Shown here one piece after another: positions 33,529-44,658 of a DNA stretch of 64,000 nt. Every line of letters begins with the position of its first letter. The stretch's first letter is position 1. The notes under the pieces are model-generated. The model ran no database searches. It was not told the origin of the DNA and saw only the letters and a list, made by a program, of their open reading frames with translations. The translations under genes and the position numbers were made by a program. Where the stretch lies: positions 248,001-312,000 of the forward strand of contig NZ_ATXE01000004.1 in assembly GCF_000421525.1 (NCBI RefSeq). Reading direction: 5' to 3'. This DNA comes from Aestuariimicrobium kwangyangense DSM 21549. GTDB lineage: Bacteria > Actinomycetota > Actinomycetes > Propionibacteriales > Propionibacteriaceae.

Positions 33529-34722
33529 ATGCGAGCACTCACGTGGCAGTCAGCCGCCACCGTCGCCGTCATCGACGTGCCCCGACCCACCCTGGTTCAC
33601 CCGACGGATGCCATCGTCCGCGTCACCTCGACCGCCATCTGCGGATCCGACCTTCATCTGTACGACGCCCTCGGCCCGGCGATGCGCAACGGTGACGTGC
33701 TCGGCCACGAGTTCATGGGGGTGGTCGACGAGGTCGGTTCCGAGGTCACCCGCCTCAAGGTCGGCGACCGGGTCGTCGTCCCCTTCAACATCTCGTGCGG
33801 GCACTGCTGGATGTGCGATCGCGGCTTCTACAGCCAGTGCGAGACCACCCAGAACACCGATCAGGGCACGGGGGCGTCCCTGTTCGGCTACAGCACCCTG
33901 TACGGCGAGGTGCCCGGCGGCCAGGCCGAGTTCGTCCGGGTGCCACACGCCGACTTCGGACCGGTGCTCGTACCCGAGGGTTTCGCCGACGAGCGGGCCC
34001 TGTACCTGTCCGACATCCTGCCGACCGCCTGGCAGGGAGTGACCTGGGCCGATGTTCCCCAGGACGGCTCGATCGCGATCGTCGGCGCCGGCCCGGTCGG
34101 CCAACTCGCAACCCGGGTGGCGCGCCACCAGCAGCGGGCGTCCCGGATCATCGTCGTCGACCTGGTCGACGAACGCCTCGCCCTGGCCCGCGAGTGGGGG
34201 GCCGAGACCATCGACCTGCGTCAGGTCGACTCCGTGGGCGACGCCGTGCGCGACCTGACCGACGGACGCGGTGCCGACTCGGTGCTCGATGCCGTCGGCA
34301 TGGAGGCCCACGGCAACCCGGTCACGGCCGCCATGATCGCTGCCGTCAACCACCTGCCGGGGCCGGTTGGTCGTCCGTTGCTGAAGCACGCGGGCATGGA
34401 CCGCACGGCAGCCCTGCTCAGTGCGGTCGATGCCGTGCGCCGATCCGGAACGGTGTCGATCAGCGGCGTCTACGGGGGCAACCGCGACGTGCTTCCCCTC
34501 TTCGACATGTTCGACAAGGGACTCACCGTGCGCATGGGCCAGTGTCACGTGCGCCAATGGACCGACGAACTCAGCAACATCCTCTTCCAAGACGAGGACG
34601 TGCTGGGGGTGGAGAAGTTGGCCACGCACCATCTCGGACTCTCCGAGGCGCCCGCCGCCTACGAACTGTTCCGCAGCAAGCAGGACGGCTGCATCAAGGT
34701 GGTGCTCGACCCGACCCGCTGA
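33529..34722 (+). CDS. Zinc-dependent alcohol dehydrogenase (formaldehyde-dehydrogenase-like)
   Basis: This is a medium-chain dehydrogenase of 397 residues. The catalytic zinc ligands are Cys38 in AICGSDLH, the His-Glu pair in GHEFMG, and a later Asp/Glu. The structural zinc site is partly conserved in CGHCWMCDRGFYSQC. The Rossmann motif is VGAGPVGQLA. The long insertion near MEAHGN and PVTAAMIAAVNHLPG is typical of glutathione-independent formaldehyde dehydrogenase-like enzymes, which often carry tightly bound NAD. Physiological substrates include aldehydes or threonine-like alcohols; the exact one is unknown. The ATG at 33529 has an AGGAGA ribosome binding site. Confidence 0.88.
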   Translation: MRALTWQSAATVAVIDVPRPTLVHPTDAIVRVTSTAICGSDLHLYDALGPAMRNGDVLGHEFMGVVDEVGSEVTRLKVGDRVVVPFNISCGHCWMCDRGFYSQCETTQNTDQGTGASLFGYSTLYGEVPGGQAEFVRVPHADFGPVLVPEGFADERALYLSDILPTAWQGVTWADVPQDGSIAIVGAGPVGQLATRVARHQQRASRIIVVDLVDERLALAREWGAETIDLRQVDSVGDAVRDLTDGRGADSVLDAVGMEAHGNPVTAAMIAAVNHLPGPVGRPLLKHAGMDRTAALLSAVDAVRRSGTVSISGVYGGNRDVLPLFDMFDKGLTVRMGQCHVRQWTDELSNILFQDEDVLGVEKLATHHLGLSEAPAAYELFRSKQDGCIKVVLDPTR

Positions 34723-34726
34723 CAGA

Positions 34727-34762
34727 AGAAGGGCGCGACCCCCGCGGGGGTCGCGCCCTTCT
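34727..34762. terminator. Perfect 36-bp palindromic bidirectional terminator
   Basis: AGAAGGGCGCGACCCCCG is followed directly by its exact reverse complement, giving an 18-base-pair inverted repeat with no unpaired centre. The A and T residues at the two ends supply short A/U flanks in either direction. It sits four bases after the ADH stop and 24 bases after the clpC stop on the other strand, so it should end both transcripts. Confidence 0.88.
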
Positions 34763-34786
34763 GTCGTCAGGCAGCAGGAGCCGTGC

Positions 34787-37288
<2,502 letters not shown>

Positions 37289-37452
37289 GAATCTCCTTCG
37301 TTGGTGAATCCACCAGTGGACCCAGTCTAGTGAGCGCCCACGTCACTCCCCAGCTTCCATCATCCGCTGAGAGCACAACGCGGGCAACGACATTGCGCAC
37401 CGGCTTGTGAGCCCGGCAATCGACCGCCACCCGGCCCGACTAGGGTGGAGCC

Positions 37453-38205
37453 GTGACCGACGCCGATCCGACCCCTCGAGGTGACGGATTGCGCCCCCTG
37501 CTGGTGATCGCGGGACTGGTCGTCGGCCTGCTGGTCGTGGTCGGGTTCGCCTCGACCAGCAGCCTCGGACGACTCGGTGAGATCCTGCCCGCGGCGCCGA
37601 TCAGCATCACGCTCCCCACCCAGACACCGCAGACCCGACCGACGGTGTCGGCCTCACCGTTCCAGATGCCCGACCAAGGCCCGCCGGTCCAGCTGCCCGA
37701 GTGGGCCCGCAACGCCATCCCCTTCCTGATCGCAGCCGCCGCGCTGGTGGCCATCGCGGTACTGGTGCGGTTGGTCGCGGGCAACCTGCGGGGCAAGGCC
37801 CTGCACAAGGCCGGGGGGGTCCACACCAGCGGCGTGCCGATCCCCCAACTGGACGCCGACCAGGTGGCCAGCGAACTGGACGAGGCGCTCGACCAGCTGC
37901 GCTCGGGTGTCGGGGTGGACGATGCCATTCTCGAGTGCTGGCGAAGACTCGAACGGGTGGCCGCCCGCCAGGGCGTGGAACGGCGTCCCGAACAGACAGC
38001 GGGAGAGTTCGTCACCGACTTGTTGGCGGGTACCACGGCACCCGCCGACGCGCTGGACGAACTGGCCCGCCTCTACCGGCTGGCCATGTTCTCGACCCAT
38101 CCCCGCACCGAGCACGACCGCGCCCGGGCCATCGCCTGCCTCGACCGGCTCAGCCACGCCCTGCGCCCCGCTCCTCAACCCGTCGAGCCGGCGGTGACCC
38201 CGTGA
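37453..38205 (+). CDS. DUF4129 domain membrane protein
   Basis: This 250-residue protein has two transmembrane helices (LLVIAGLVVGLLVVVGFAS near residue 17, and IPFLIAAAALVAIAVLVRLV near residue 88). A Pro/Thr-rich extracellular loop lies between them, and a C-terminal cytoplasmic DUF4129 domain carries ILECWRRLERVAARQGVERRPEQTAGEF. DUF4129 is found with MoxR ATPases, DUF58 proteins and transglutaminases. The GTG at 37453 opens the operon 37453-41597, and its stop overlaps the next start (GTGA). Confidence 0.85.
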   Translation: MTDADPTPRGDGLRPLLVIAGLVVGLLVVVGFASTSSLGRLGEILPAAPISITLPTQTPQTRPTVSASPFQMPDQGPPVQLPEWARNAIPFLIAAAALVAIAVLVRLVAGNLRGKALHKAGGVHTSGVPIPQLDADQVASELDEALDQLRSGVGVDDAILECWRRLERVAARQGVERRPEQTAGEFVTDLLAGTTAPADALDELARLYRLAMFSTHPRTEHDRARAIACLDRLSHALRPAPQPVEPAVTP

Positions 38206-38708
38206 CCAGCGCCTTCGAGGGACTCGTCACCCACCTCGTGGTGGCGCTGCTGGCCGTCGGACTGCTGATCGCCGCCAGCCCCCTGATGGGGCTGCGCCTC
38301 GAGGTGCTGCCCTGGCTGGTGATCGCGCTGGTCGGTGGGGTCGGTGCCTGGTTGTTGCGGCGGGGATGGGACCCCGCACCCCATCCCACCTGGGTGGAAC
38401 ACCAGGCCGAGGTCGGCACGGCTCGTCCGCAGGCCGACCTGCGCACCTCGCGCCTGGCCGACGCCATCAGCTCGGCCCAACCCGGGCGCGCGTTCACCAC
38501 CCGCACCCTGGTCGGGGCCCTGCACGAGGTGACCGCCCAACGCCTCGTACGCAAGCACGGGGCCGATCCCGAACACCCCTTCGATGGTGCCGAGGGCCTG
38601 CTCAGCCCGACCCTGCTCGCCTACCTGGCCACCGCAGATCACGACCACAGCCCCACGGTCACCCGCTCGACGGTGCACCGATTCCTGAAGGAGATCTCCG
38701 AACTGTGA
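38202..38708 (+). CDS. Hypothetical two-helix membrane protein in the MoxR operon
   Basis: This 168-residue protein has two adjacent N-terminal transmembrane helices (LVTHLVVALLAVGLLIAAS and LPWLVIALVGGVGAWLLRR). A cytoplasmic C-terminal domain of about 110 residues follows, with no motif I recognise (LGALHEVTAQRLV-like and LLAYLATADHDHSPTVTRS segments). The GTG at 38202 overlaps the previous gene by four bases, and its stop overlaps the moxR start by four bases, so it is firmly part of the operon. Confidence 0.75.
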   Translation: MTSAFEGLVTHLVVALLAVGLLIAASPLMGLRLEVLPWLVIALVGGVGAWLLRRGWDPAPHPTWVEHQAEVGTARPQADLRTSRLADAISSAQPGRAFTTRTLVGALHEVTAQRLVRKHGADPEHPFDGAEGLLSPTLLAYLATADHDHSPTVTRSTVHRFLKEISEL

Positions 38709-39685
38709 ACACGATGTCCGTGACCGAGGCCACCGAAGCCGCCCACCGGGTCCTCGACCAGGTCGAGCGCGCCGTTGTCGGCAAGCGGGCCCAGCTGACG
38801 CAAGTGCTCGCCGGGGTACTGGCCGGCGGCCACGTGCTGCTCGAGGACCTGCCCGGGTTGGGCAAGACGCTGGCTGCACGCTCGCTCTCACAGGCGTTGG
38901 GGCTGAGGTTCACCCGCGCCCAGTTCACCCCCGACCTGCTACCCAGCGACCTGACGGGGTCGTACCTGTTCAACCAGAACACGGGCGAGTTCACCTTCCG
39001 CGAGGGACCGATCTTCACCGGTCTGCTGCTGGCAGACGAGATCAACCGCACCCCTCCCAAGACCCAGTCGGCGTTGCTCGAGGCGATGCAGGAACACCAG
39101 GTCACCGTCGAGGGCCACACCTTCGGCCTGCCTCGTCCGTTCCACGTGTTGGCCACCGCCAACCCCATCGAGCACGAGGGCACCTATCCCCTGCCCGAGG
39201 CCCAACTCGACCGCTTCCTGCTGCGGCTGAGCTTCGGCCACCCCAGCATCGACGAGGAGTGGGAGGTCGTGCAGCGACGGATCGCCCGCCGCACCGAGGA
39301 CCAGCATGTCGACGCCGTGCTCGACGCCGAAGGACTGCTCGCCGTGCAGGCGACCGTCGAGGGGGTGCACGTCGCGGAATCAGTGGGGCGGTACGCCGTC
39401 TCCCTGGCCTCGGCCACCCGGCACCACGCCTCCGCGCTGGTGGGCGCCTCGCCCCGTGGCTCGTTGGCACTCGTCACGGTGGCCCGCGCCATGGCCCTGC
39501 TCGACGGGCGGGACTTCGTCATTCCCGAGGACGTGAAGGCACTCGCCGTCCCGGCCCTGGCCCACCGGGTGAGCGTGCGTCCGGAGTTGTGGCTCAACAA
39601 CGTCACCTCCGAGGCGATCGTCGGCTCCGTGGTCGAGCAGGTTCCGGTGCCGGACGCCTCCGACGTGCGGCCGTCGGGCCGCTGA
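38705..39685 (+). CDS. MoxR family AAA+ ATPase
   Basis: This AAA+ chaperone-like ATPase of 326 residues belongs to the MoxR class. It has Walker A EDLPGLGKT near residue 55, Walker B LLLADEINRTPPKTQSALLEAM near residue 110, sensor I ATANPIEHEGTYPLPEAQLDRF and the lid segment GASPRGSLALV. Such ATPases are thought to mature or assemble VWA/DUF58-containing complexes. The adjacent DUF58 gene, 17 bases downstream, fits this. The GTG at 38705 overlaps the preceding gene by four bases. Confidence 0.93.
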   Translation: MNTMSVTEATEAAHRVLDQVERAVVGKRAQLTQVLAGVLAGGHVLLEDLPGLGKTLAARSLSQALGLRFTRAQFTPDLLPSDLTGSYLFNQNTGEFTFREGPIFTGLLLADEINRTPPKTQSALLEAMQEHQVTVEGHTFGLPRPFHVLATANPIEHEGTYPLPEAQLDRFLLRLSFGHPSIDEEWEVVQRRIARRTEDQHVDAVLDAEGLLAVQATVEGVHVAESVGRYAVSLASATRHHASALVGASPRGSLALVTVARAMALLDGRDFVIPEDVKALAVPALAHRVSVRPELWLNNVTSEAIVGSVVEQVPVPDASDVRPSGR

Positions 39686-39702
39686 GGGAACGGACGACCA
39701 CC

Positions 39703-41043
39703 ATGTCCCCGCCCAGCAGTCCTGTCGGTTCCTCAGGGGGAGGCCCCCACTCGACCGCGTTCGACCCCACCAGTGCCTTCGCCCGCTCCACGGGCCTCTC
39801 CCTGCTGGTGCTGCTGCTGGCTGCCGCCCTGGCCCGTCCCGACCTGGCCCTGCTCGCGGTACCCCTGGTGGTGCACGCAGCCTGGGGCTGGTGGAGGCGA
39901 CCGGACGCCTCCCTGCCCGACCTGACCGTCGTGACCGTGCCGCAACGGGTCGGCATCACCGAGGGTGAGGTCGTCGACCTGGGGTTGCACGTACCCGACC
40001 TGCCCGCACACCACTGGCTGAGCGCCCAGTGGACCGGGCTGGTGCAGACCACCTGGGACCCACCCCTGGGTGCGGTCGTCGACTCGGCACCCGATGGAAT
40101 CGTGACGGTCGGTCTCGAACCCGCTCGCTGGGGGCGGTACGAGACGGGTCACCCGGGACTGCAGGTGGTGGACTCCTCGGGAAGTTGGCGGGCCGAGCTT
40201 CGTCCTGCCTCGTCGTTGGTGACCGTACGGCCGCTGGCTGCGACCCTGCACGGTGCGAGCGGGGTCGCTCGTCCGATCGGGTTGACGGGGGCGCACACGT
40301 CATCGGTGCGAGGGGACGGCACCCAACTGGCTGACATCCGCGAGTACCGCACCGGCGACCGGTTGCGGCGCATCAACTGGCGGGTGACCTCACGCACCCA
40401 GCGCCTGCACGTGACCTCGACGTTCACCGAACGTGACACCGACGTGGTGGTGGTCACCGACACCCTGCGCGACCTGCCCGACCCACACCAGACCTCCACC
40501 AGCCTCGACGCCACCGTGCGAGCGGTGGCGGCCATCAGCCAGCACTACATCGGTTTCGGCGACCGGGTGGCGGTGCACGACCTCGGACGCCGCCTCGGAC
40601 ACGTGCGCGCCGCGACCGGACCGCGACAGATGCGACTCATCCTCGAGGTGTTGTCGCGTACCGTCCGCGAACTGCCCGACCACGTCGCCCTGCGACCGGT
40701 CGCCTCGGTGCGCTCGGGGACGCTCGTCTTCTTCTGCTCACCCCTGCTCGACGACCGGATCATCGACCAGCTGGTACGGCTGCGTCAGCTGGGCGGCGAG
40801 GTGATCGCCGTCGACACCATGCCGGCTGCCCTGGGAACCGTCGAGACGCTGCGAGGCAGCCGCAACCGTGCCTTCCTGGACGAGGCCTGGGTGCTCCGGC
40901 GGCTGCAGCGCGACGAGGTGCTGGCGGGCATCGAGCGGCTCGGCATCCCCGTCACCGCCTGGCGTGGACCAACCAGCCTCGGTTCGGTGTTGTTGGCCAT
41001 GGAGGCCGCTCGCAGCGCCCCCCGTCGGACGGTCGGACGATGA
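39703..41043 (+). CDS. DUF58 domain membrane protein
   Basis: This 446-residue protein has two N-terminal transmembrane helices and a large cytoplasmic domain. The diagnostic DUF58 signature lies near residues 205-235 (GTQLADIREYRTGDRLRRIN followed by WRVTSR). The C-terminal region has a von Willebrand A-like alternation (VVVVTDTLRDLPD..., GDRVAVHDLGRR, LVFFCSPLLDD). It is probably the partner or substrate of the MoxR ATPase. The ATG at 39703 follows a GAACGGA sequence. A transglutaminase gene often found with this set is absent. Confidence 0.9.
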   Translation: MSPPSSPVGSSGGGPHSTAFDPTSAFARSTGLSLLVLLLAAALARPDLALLAVPLVVHAAWGWWRRPDASLPDLTVVTVPQRVGITEGEVVDLGLHVPDLPAHHWLSAQWTGLVQTTWDPPLGAVVDSAPDGIVTVGLEPARWGRYETGHPGLQVVDSSGSWRAELRPASSLVTVRPLAATLHGASGVARPIGLTGAHTSSVRGDGTQLADIREYRTGDRLRRINWRVTSRTQRLHVTSTFTERDTDVVVVTDTLRDLPDPHQTSTSLDATVRAVAAISQHYIGFGDRVAVHDLGRRLGHVRAATGPRQMRLILEVLSRTVRELPDHVALRPVASVRSGTLVFFCSPLLDDRIIDQLVRLRQLGGEVIAVDTMPAALGTVETLRGSRNRAFLDEAWVLRRLQRDEVLAGIERLGIPVTAWRGPTSLGSVLLAMEAARSAPRRTVGR

Positions 41044-41597
41044 GGGGCCTCGCCGAGTGGATCGCCGAGCAACTGCTGAGGGCGGCGCGCACCTCACCCC
41101 TGCAGTGGACGCTGCGCGGGCTCGTGCTGCTCAGCGGGCTGGGGGTACTGCTGCTGTCGTGGCAGTGGCTGCACGTGTTCTTCGGGCCGGCCCTCTTCGC
41201 GATCGGGGCGCTCGTGCTGGTGGCCGCCATGCTCTTCCCAGATTCGCCGGCACCGGCCGCCTTCATGGTGGTGGTGGTCGGGTGGTGGCTGATGGGTGGC
41301 TTTGCCGCTCCGTTGTGGCAGGCAGCGGTCGTGGCCGTCGTGATCGCGGTGCTGCACCAAGCTGCGGCGTGGGCAGCGCTGGGTCCGAGCCACGGCGTGG
41401 GACGACGCCGGCTGGCCCGGCCGATGGCCCAAACCGCCCTGGGTTACCTGATGGCGGTGGTCGTCGGTCTCGGCCTGGTCCTGGCCGTCGTCGCGGTGCC
41501 AGAGTCCGCGGTGCCACGCGGCTGGGTCTGGCTGGTGATCACCGTGGTGGCCGTGGCCGTGATCAGCAGTCGCCTGTTGCCCGGCCGTCGGGAATGA
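41040..41597 (+). CDS. Hypothetical membrane protein, last gene of the MoxR operon
   Basis: This 185-residue protein has about five hydrophobic segments (LRGLVLLSGLGVLLLSWQWLH, FGPALFAIGALVLVAAMLF, AAFMVVVVGWWLMGGFA, AVVAVVIAVLHQAAAW, and the C-terminal pair MAVVVGLGLVLAVVAV and VWLVITVVAVAVI). The ATG at 41040 overlaps the DUF58 stop by four bases. No motif is recognised. Position suggests a membrane partner of the MoxR/DUF58 proteins. Confidence 0.75.
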   Translation: MRGLAEWIAEQLLRAARTSPLQWTLRGLVLLSGLGVLLLSWQWLHVFFGPALFAIGALVLVAAMLFPDSPAPAAFMVVVVGWWLMGGFAAPLWQAAVVAVVIAVLHQAAAWAALGPSHGVGRRRLARPMAQTALGYLMAVVVGLGLVLAVVAVPESAVPRGWVWLVITVVAVAVISSRLLPGRRE

Positions 41598-41679
41598 CCA
41601 CAAAGGGCCTCCACACACAGGAATCGAGGCACCCGACTCCCGTCGAATGCCCCGAAACCCTGTTTCTGGTTCAGATGCC

Positions 41680-41997
41680 TCAGTGTGCGCGCTCGTAGGC
41701 GTCACGAACCTCGGACGAAACCCGTCCGCGATCCGAAACCTTCATGCCCTGGGCACGAGCCCACTCGCGGACCTCGTTGGTTGATCCACTGCCGCGGCGA
41801 GGACCACGGGCCCGAGGAGCCTTGGCCTTCCTGCGGGCGTGGGAGACCCACGGCGCCACTGCGTCGCGGAACTTCTTGGCGTTGGCCTCATTGAGATCGA
41901 TCTCGTAGCTGGCGCCGTCAAAATCAAAGCTGATGGTCGAGGCGGCCGGAGAACCATCGATGTCGTCTTCCAGCACCACGTGCACTCGCTGTGCCAT
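41680..41997 (-). CDS. lsr2: Lsr2 family nucleoid-associated protein
   Basis: This 105-residue H-NS-like protein bridges DNA and silences AT-rich, often horizontally acquired genes. The N-terminal oligomerisation domain begins MAQRVHVVLEDDIDGSPA with FDFDGASYEIDLNEANAKKF after it. A basic linker (RRKAKAPRARGPRRG) leads to the C-terminal DNA-binding domain (VREWARAQGMKVSDRGRVS), where the RGR triplet inserts into the minor groove. The ATG at 41997 has a GAGAGGA ribosome binding site. It converges on the MoxR operon, and the 80 bases between contain a GAGGCA/TGCCTC pairing that may help terminate. Confidence 0.96.
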   Translation of the reverse strand: MAQRVHVVLEDDIDGSPAASTISFDFDGASYEIDLNEANAKKFRDAVAPWVSHARRKAKAPRARGPRRGSGSTNEVREWARAQGMKVSDRGRVSSEVRDAYERAH

Positions 41998-42171
41998 GGG
42001 ATTTGTCCTCTCGGTTGGGATTTGCGGGTTCGCAGGCTCAACTGTGACAAAGGGGGCGCGCATATTCAAGTAATCAGCGGCGAACCTTCAGCAATGTGCA
42101 CGGCCAACGTTTTCCACTTTTCTCCCGAGCATGGGGATTCATGCCATCGCCGGGACTGTCACACTTGGACC

Positions 42172-43332
42172 ATGGCCCTCCTCGAAATCGGCGCCCTGGC
42201 CGCTGCCGATCGCGCTGTCGATCTCGGCCCCGAACACCCCAGCCGGGCCGGGCTGGTCCGCTTCGACGTGACCACCGAAGGGCGCGGGCCGCAGGCCCTG
42301 ATCACCCGCGTCGACATCCAACCGGGCCTGATGCACCGTGGCGCCGAGAAGCTCTTCGAGGTGCGTGACTACCGGCAGGTGCTCATGCTGGCCGACCGCC
42401 ATGACTGGCAGGCCCCGTTCATGGGGGAACTGGGGGTGGCACTGACCTGTGAGCGCCTGCTGGGACTCGTACCGCCCACCCGGGCCACGGTGCTTCGCAC
42501 GTTGCTCGCCGAGGTGGCGCGGCTGCAGTCCCATCTGGGATATCTGACCTTCGTGCCCTTCCACCAGCGCTCCACCGAGGTCGCCGCATTGGTGCGCGAG
42601 GCCCGCGACCGCGTGCGCGACCTGATGATGATGTGGACGGGGAATCGGTTGCACCCGATGATCAATCGGTTGGGCGGTCTGGCCAGCGATGTCGGACCCG
42701 GGTGGTTCCAGTCCCTCGACGAGTGGCTGGCGCTGCTCGACCGGGTGATGAATCGAATGACCGGCCTGATGGACGAGGATTCCTGGCAGTCGGTTGCTGC
42801 CATCGCGCCCGTTGATGGCGACATCGCGAGAAGGTACGGACTGTCGGGGCCGACAGTTCGTGCTGCCGGAATCGTCCTGGATTTGCGCACCACGACCACC
42901 ATGCTGGATTATGCCCAGATCGATGCCGGCGAGGTTCTCGCGGTGATCCCCGACGCGCGGACCAACGCCCAACGACAGGTAACGGCTTCGGACAGATTCC
43001 GACAATGGCTCGTCGAATTGGGTCAGTCGGCGCAGTTGGTCAGACGTTCCAGCATGCGCGCACGTGAGGTCACCGGCCCCGTGAATGTGCCCCTGTCGAA
43101 GATCATCAAGCTGCCCGAAGCCGAGGAATGGATGGAACTCGAGGCTCCCTTGGGCGTGGCCGGATTCCATCTCGTCTCGCGCGGCGGCACCACACCCTGG
43201 CGGCTCAAGTTGCGCACTCCCTCGTTCGCCCAGGTGAATGCCCTGCACACGTTGCTGGTGGGGGTGCCCCTCGACCGGGTGGCGGTGGTCGTCGCCAGCA
43301 TGGGCTACACCGTCGGCGACCTGGACAAATGA
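42172..43332 (+). CDS. Stand-alone NuoD-like (complex I 49-kDa family) protein
   Basis: This 386-residue protein belongs to the NuoD/NiFe-hydrogenase large-subunit family. It starts with LGPEHPSRAG, the counterpart of the GPQHPSTHG motif, and continues with PGLMHRGAEKLFEVRDYRQV, CERLLGLVPPTRATVLRTLL and a C-terminal SRGGTTPWRLKLRTPSFAQV. Relative to Thermus Nqo4, the quinone-ligand His of the HPSTHG motif is Ala26 and the RMDY tyrosine is Trp79. No hydrogenase CxxC pairs are present. No other nuo gene is nearby. A catalytic complex I role is therefore doubtful; it may be an assembly or accessory paralogue. The ATG at 42172 has only a weak TGGA ribosome binding site. Confidence 0.82.
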   Translation: MALLEIGALAAADRAVDLGPEHPSRAGLVRFDVTTEGRGPQALITRVDIQPGLMHRGAEKLFEVRDYRQVLMLADRHDWQAPFMGELGVALTCERLLGLVPPTRATVLRTLLAEVARLQSHLGYLTFVPFHQRSTEVAALVREARDRVRDLMMMWTGNRLHPMINRLGGLASDVGPGWFQSLDEWLALLDRVMNRMTGLMDEDSWQSVAAIAPVDGDIARRYGLSGPTVRAAGIVLDLRTTTTMLDYAQIDAGEVLAVIPDARTNAQRQVTASDRFRQWLVELGQSAQLVRRSSMRAREVTGPVNVPLSKIIKLPEAEEWMELEAPLGVAGFHLVSRGGTTPWRLKLRTPSFAQVNALHTLLVGVPLDRVAVVVASMGYTVGDLDK

Positions 43333-43335
43333 CAA

Positions 43336-43362
43336 CCCCGCTCCGGAGTGCTCGGAGCGGGG
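43336..43362. terminator. Bidirectional hairpin terminator
   Basis: A perfect 10-base-pair stem, CCCCGCTCCG with CGGAGCGGGG, closes a seven-base loop. It lies directly after the NuoD-like stop and before the stop of the convergent coiled-coil gene. There is no strong U-tract. Confidence 0.75.
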
Positions 43363-43393
43363 CTGGTCAGGGAGGTCGGTGGCGGTCCTTCGG

Positions 43394-44065
43394 TCAGATC
43401 GCCTGACGGCGCACGGGCCGGCCCCCGGCCAGCAGCGCGACGTCGAGGGCCTCGAGGTCGACGTCGGTGGGGTGCTCCCCGTTCGTCCACAACTCGGCGG
43501 CGGTGGGCACCCGCTCGGCCATGGTCTTGCGGGCGATACCGCGGCTGGGAAGGGTGACCACCTCGGACTCGTCCGCGGTCAGCGCCTCGAGGTGCTCCAG
43601 CCTCTCCTGCAGGGCGCTCAGCTGGGCCTGCAGGTCGGCGATGGTGCGACCCTTCGCGACGGCCTCGGCCCGTGCCGAGACCAGGTTGCCGCGAACGGTC
43701 GACAGCTCCTGCTGCAGACCGGCCATGTCACCGCGCAGGTCGTCGACCTGGGTGGCGTGGGCGAGGTAGCGGGTCTTGAAGGTGTGGATGAGTTCCATCG
43801 ACTCGGCGTGGTGGGCGCGGTCGGCCGCGGCGCGTGCGAGGCGCTCGGTCTTCAGTTCCGTGTGGTGCAGCACCTCCATGCGCGACAGCTCACGGAACGC
43901 GAACCAGACCGAACCGACGGCACCGAGCACGGAGACCACCAACCCGGCGCGGACGACCCAGATGGGTCCGAACGCACACGCCAGGGCGATGACGGCCCCG
44001 ACGATCAGCACGATGAGAGCGGCCTTGCGCTCTCGGGACATGACGGCTTGATGCTTTGCACTCAC
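43394..44065 (-). CDS. Membrane protein with C-terminal coiled coil
   Basis: This protein of about 223 residues has two N-terminal transmembrane helices (KAALIVLIVGAVIALACAFG and VVRAGLVVSVLGAVGSVWFAF). A long amphipathic region (about residues 60-155) with heptads such as DLRGDMAGLQQELSTVRGNL is a likely coiled coil, and an acidic tail of about 60 residues follows. GTG 44065 or ATG 44041 could start it; neither has a strong ribosome binding site. It resembles actinobacterial cell-envelope or division-associated membrane proteins, but no family is recognised. Confidence 0.7.
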   Translation of the reverse strand: MSAKHQAVMSRERKAALIVLIVGAVIALACAFGPIWVVRAGLVVSVLGAVGSVWFAFRELSRMEVLHHTELKTERLARAAADRAHHAESMELIHTFKTRYLAHATQVDDLRGDMAGLQQELSTVRGNLVSARAEAVAKGRTIADLQAQLSALQERLEHLEALTADESEVVTLPSRGIARKTMAERVPTAAELWTNGEHPTDVDLEALDVALLAGGRPVRRQAI

Positions 44066-44139
44066 GGGGTCGAGGATACGGTCCGACTGGGGGAATCCCC
44101 AGCCGACCAGCCGAGTCTTGGCACAATCTCAGGCTCGGG

Positions 44140-44658
44140 TCACTCCACCCGGGCCGACCGTTCCGCCAGCCAGCCGCCGGCCGCCAGGAGCAGCGACGAC
44201 ACCACGGCGATGGATCCGAAGATGACCCGCTGCCGTGGCATCGGGATCGCCCACTGACCCACGTTGAGCAGCACGTAGGTGAGGTGCCCCCCGGCGAGCA
44301 GGGCGCCGGTGAAGATCATGGTCTTGCCCAGGGCCAGCATGAACACCCCTGCGCTGGCCGCCTGGTCGGGATGTCGACGCAGGTAGCCCTTCACCTGCAC
44401 CCGGGCACGCCAGCCGACGACGAGCCCGACGAGGGCCATCAGCACCGACATGGCCAACGGGGTCACCGGCACGACCTGGTCGAGGGATCGCATCGTCTCG
44501 ACGACGAACCACCCCACCACCACTCCGACCAGGCAGGCAACGGCGAACTGGAACCACGTCGTGGGGCCCAGACCCGGCGAGTGCTGGCTGGGGGGTTCCG
44601 GGCTGTCGGGGGACGAGGCAGGTCTCTCGTCCGGCTCGTCGTCGAAGACGCGGGTCAC
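44140..44658 (-). CDS. DUF3180 family membrane protein
   Basis: This 172-residue protein has an acidic, proline-rich N-terminal tail of about 30 residues followed by four transmembrane helices, two before and two after the cytoplasmic RARVQVKGYLRRHPD loop. The family is conserved after folK in actinobacteria. The GTG at 44658 overlaps the folK stop by four bases, so it is the last gene of the ftsH-fol operon. Function is unknown; its position suggests a link to folate synthesis or simply operon conservation. Confidence 0.88.
   Translation of the reverse strand: MTRVFDDEPDERPASSPDSPEPPSQHSPGLGPTTWFQFAVACLVGVVVGWFVVETMRSLDQVVPVTPLAMSVLMALVGLVVGWRARVQVKGYLRRHPDQAASAGVFMLALGKTMIFTGALLAGGHLTYVLLNVGQWAIPMPRQRVIFGSIAVVSSLLLAAGGWLAERSARVE

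Noticed and set aside
37289-37452. CIRCE or HspR (HAIR) operator before clpC
   Set aside because: Neither inverted repeat is present in the intergenic sequence. Only a weak TAGACT -10-like hexamer was seen.
41598-41679. Firm terminator between the MoxR operon and lsr2
   Set aside because: A GAGGCA/TGCCTC pairing and a small GAAAC-CCT-GTTTC hairpin exist, but the loop is long and the pairing too short for a confident call.
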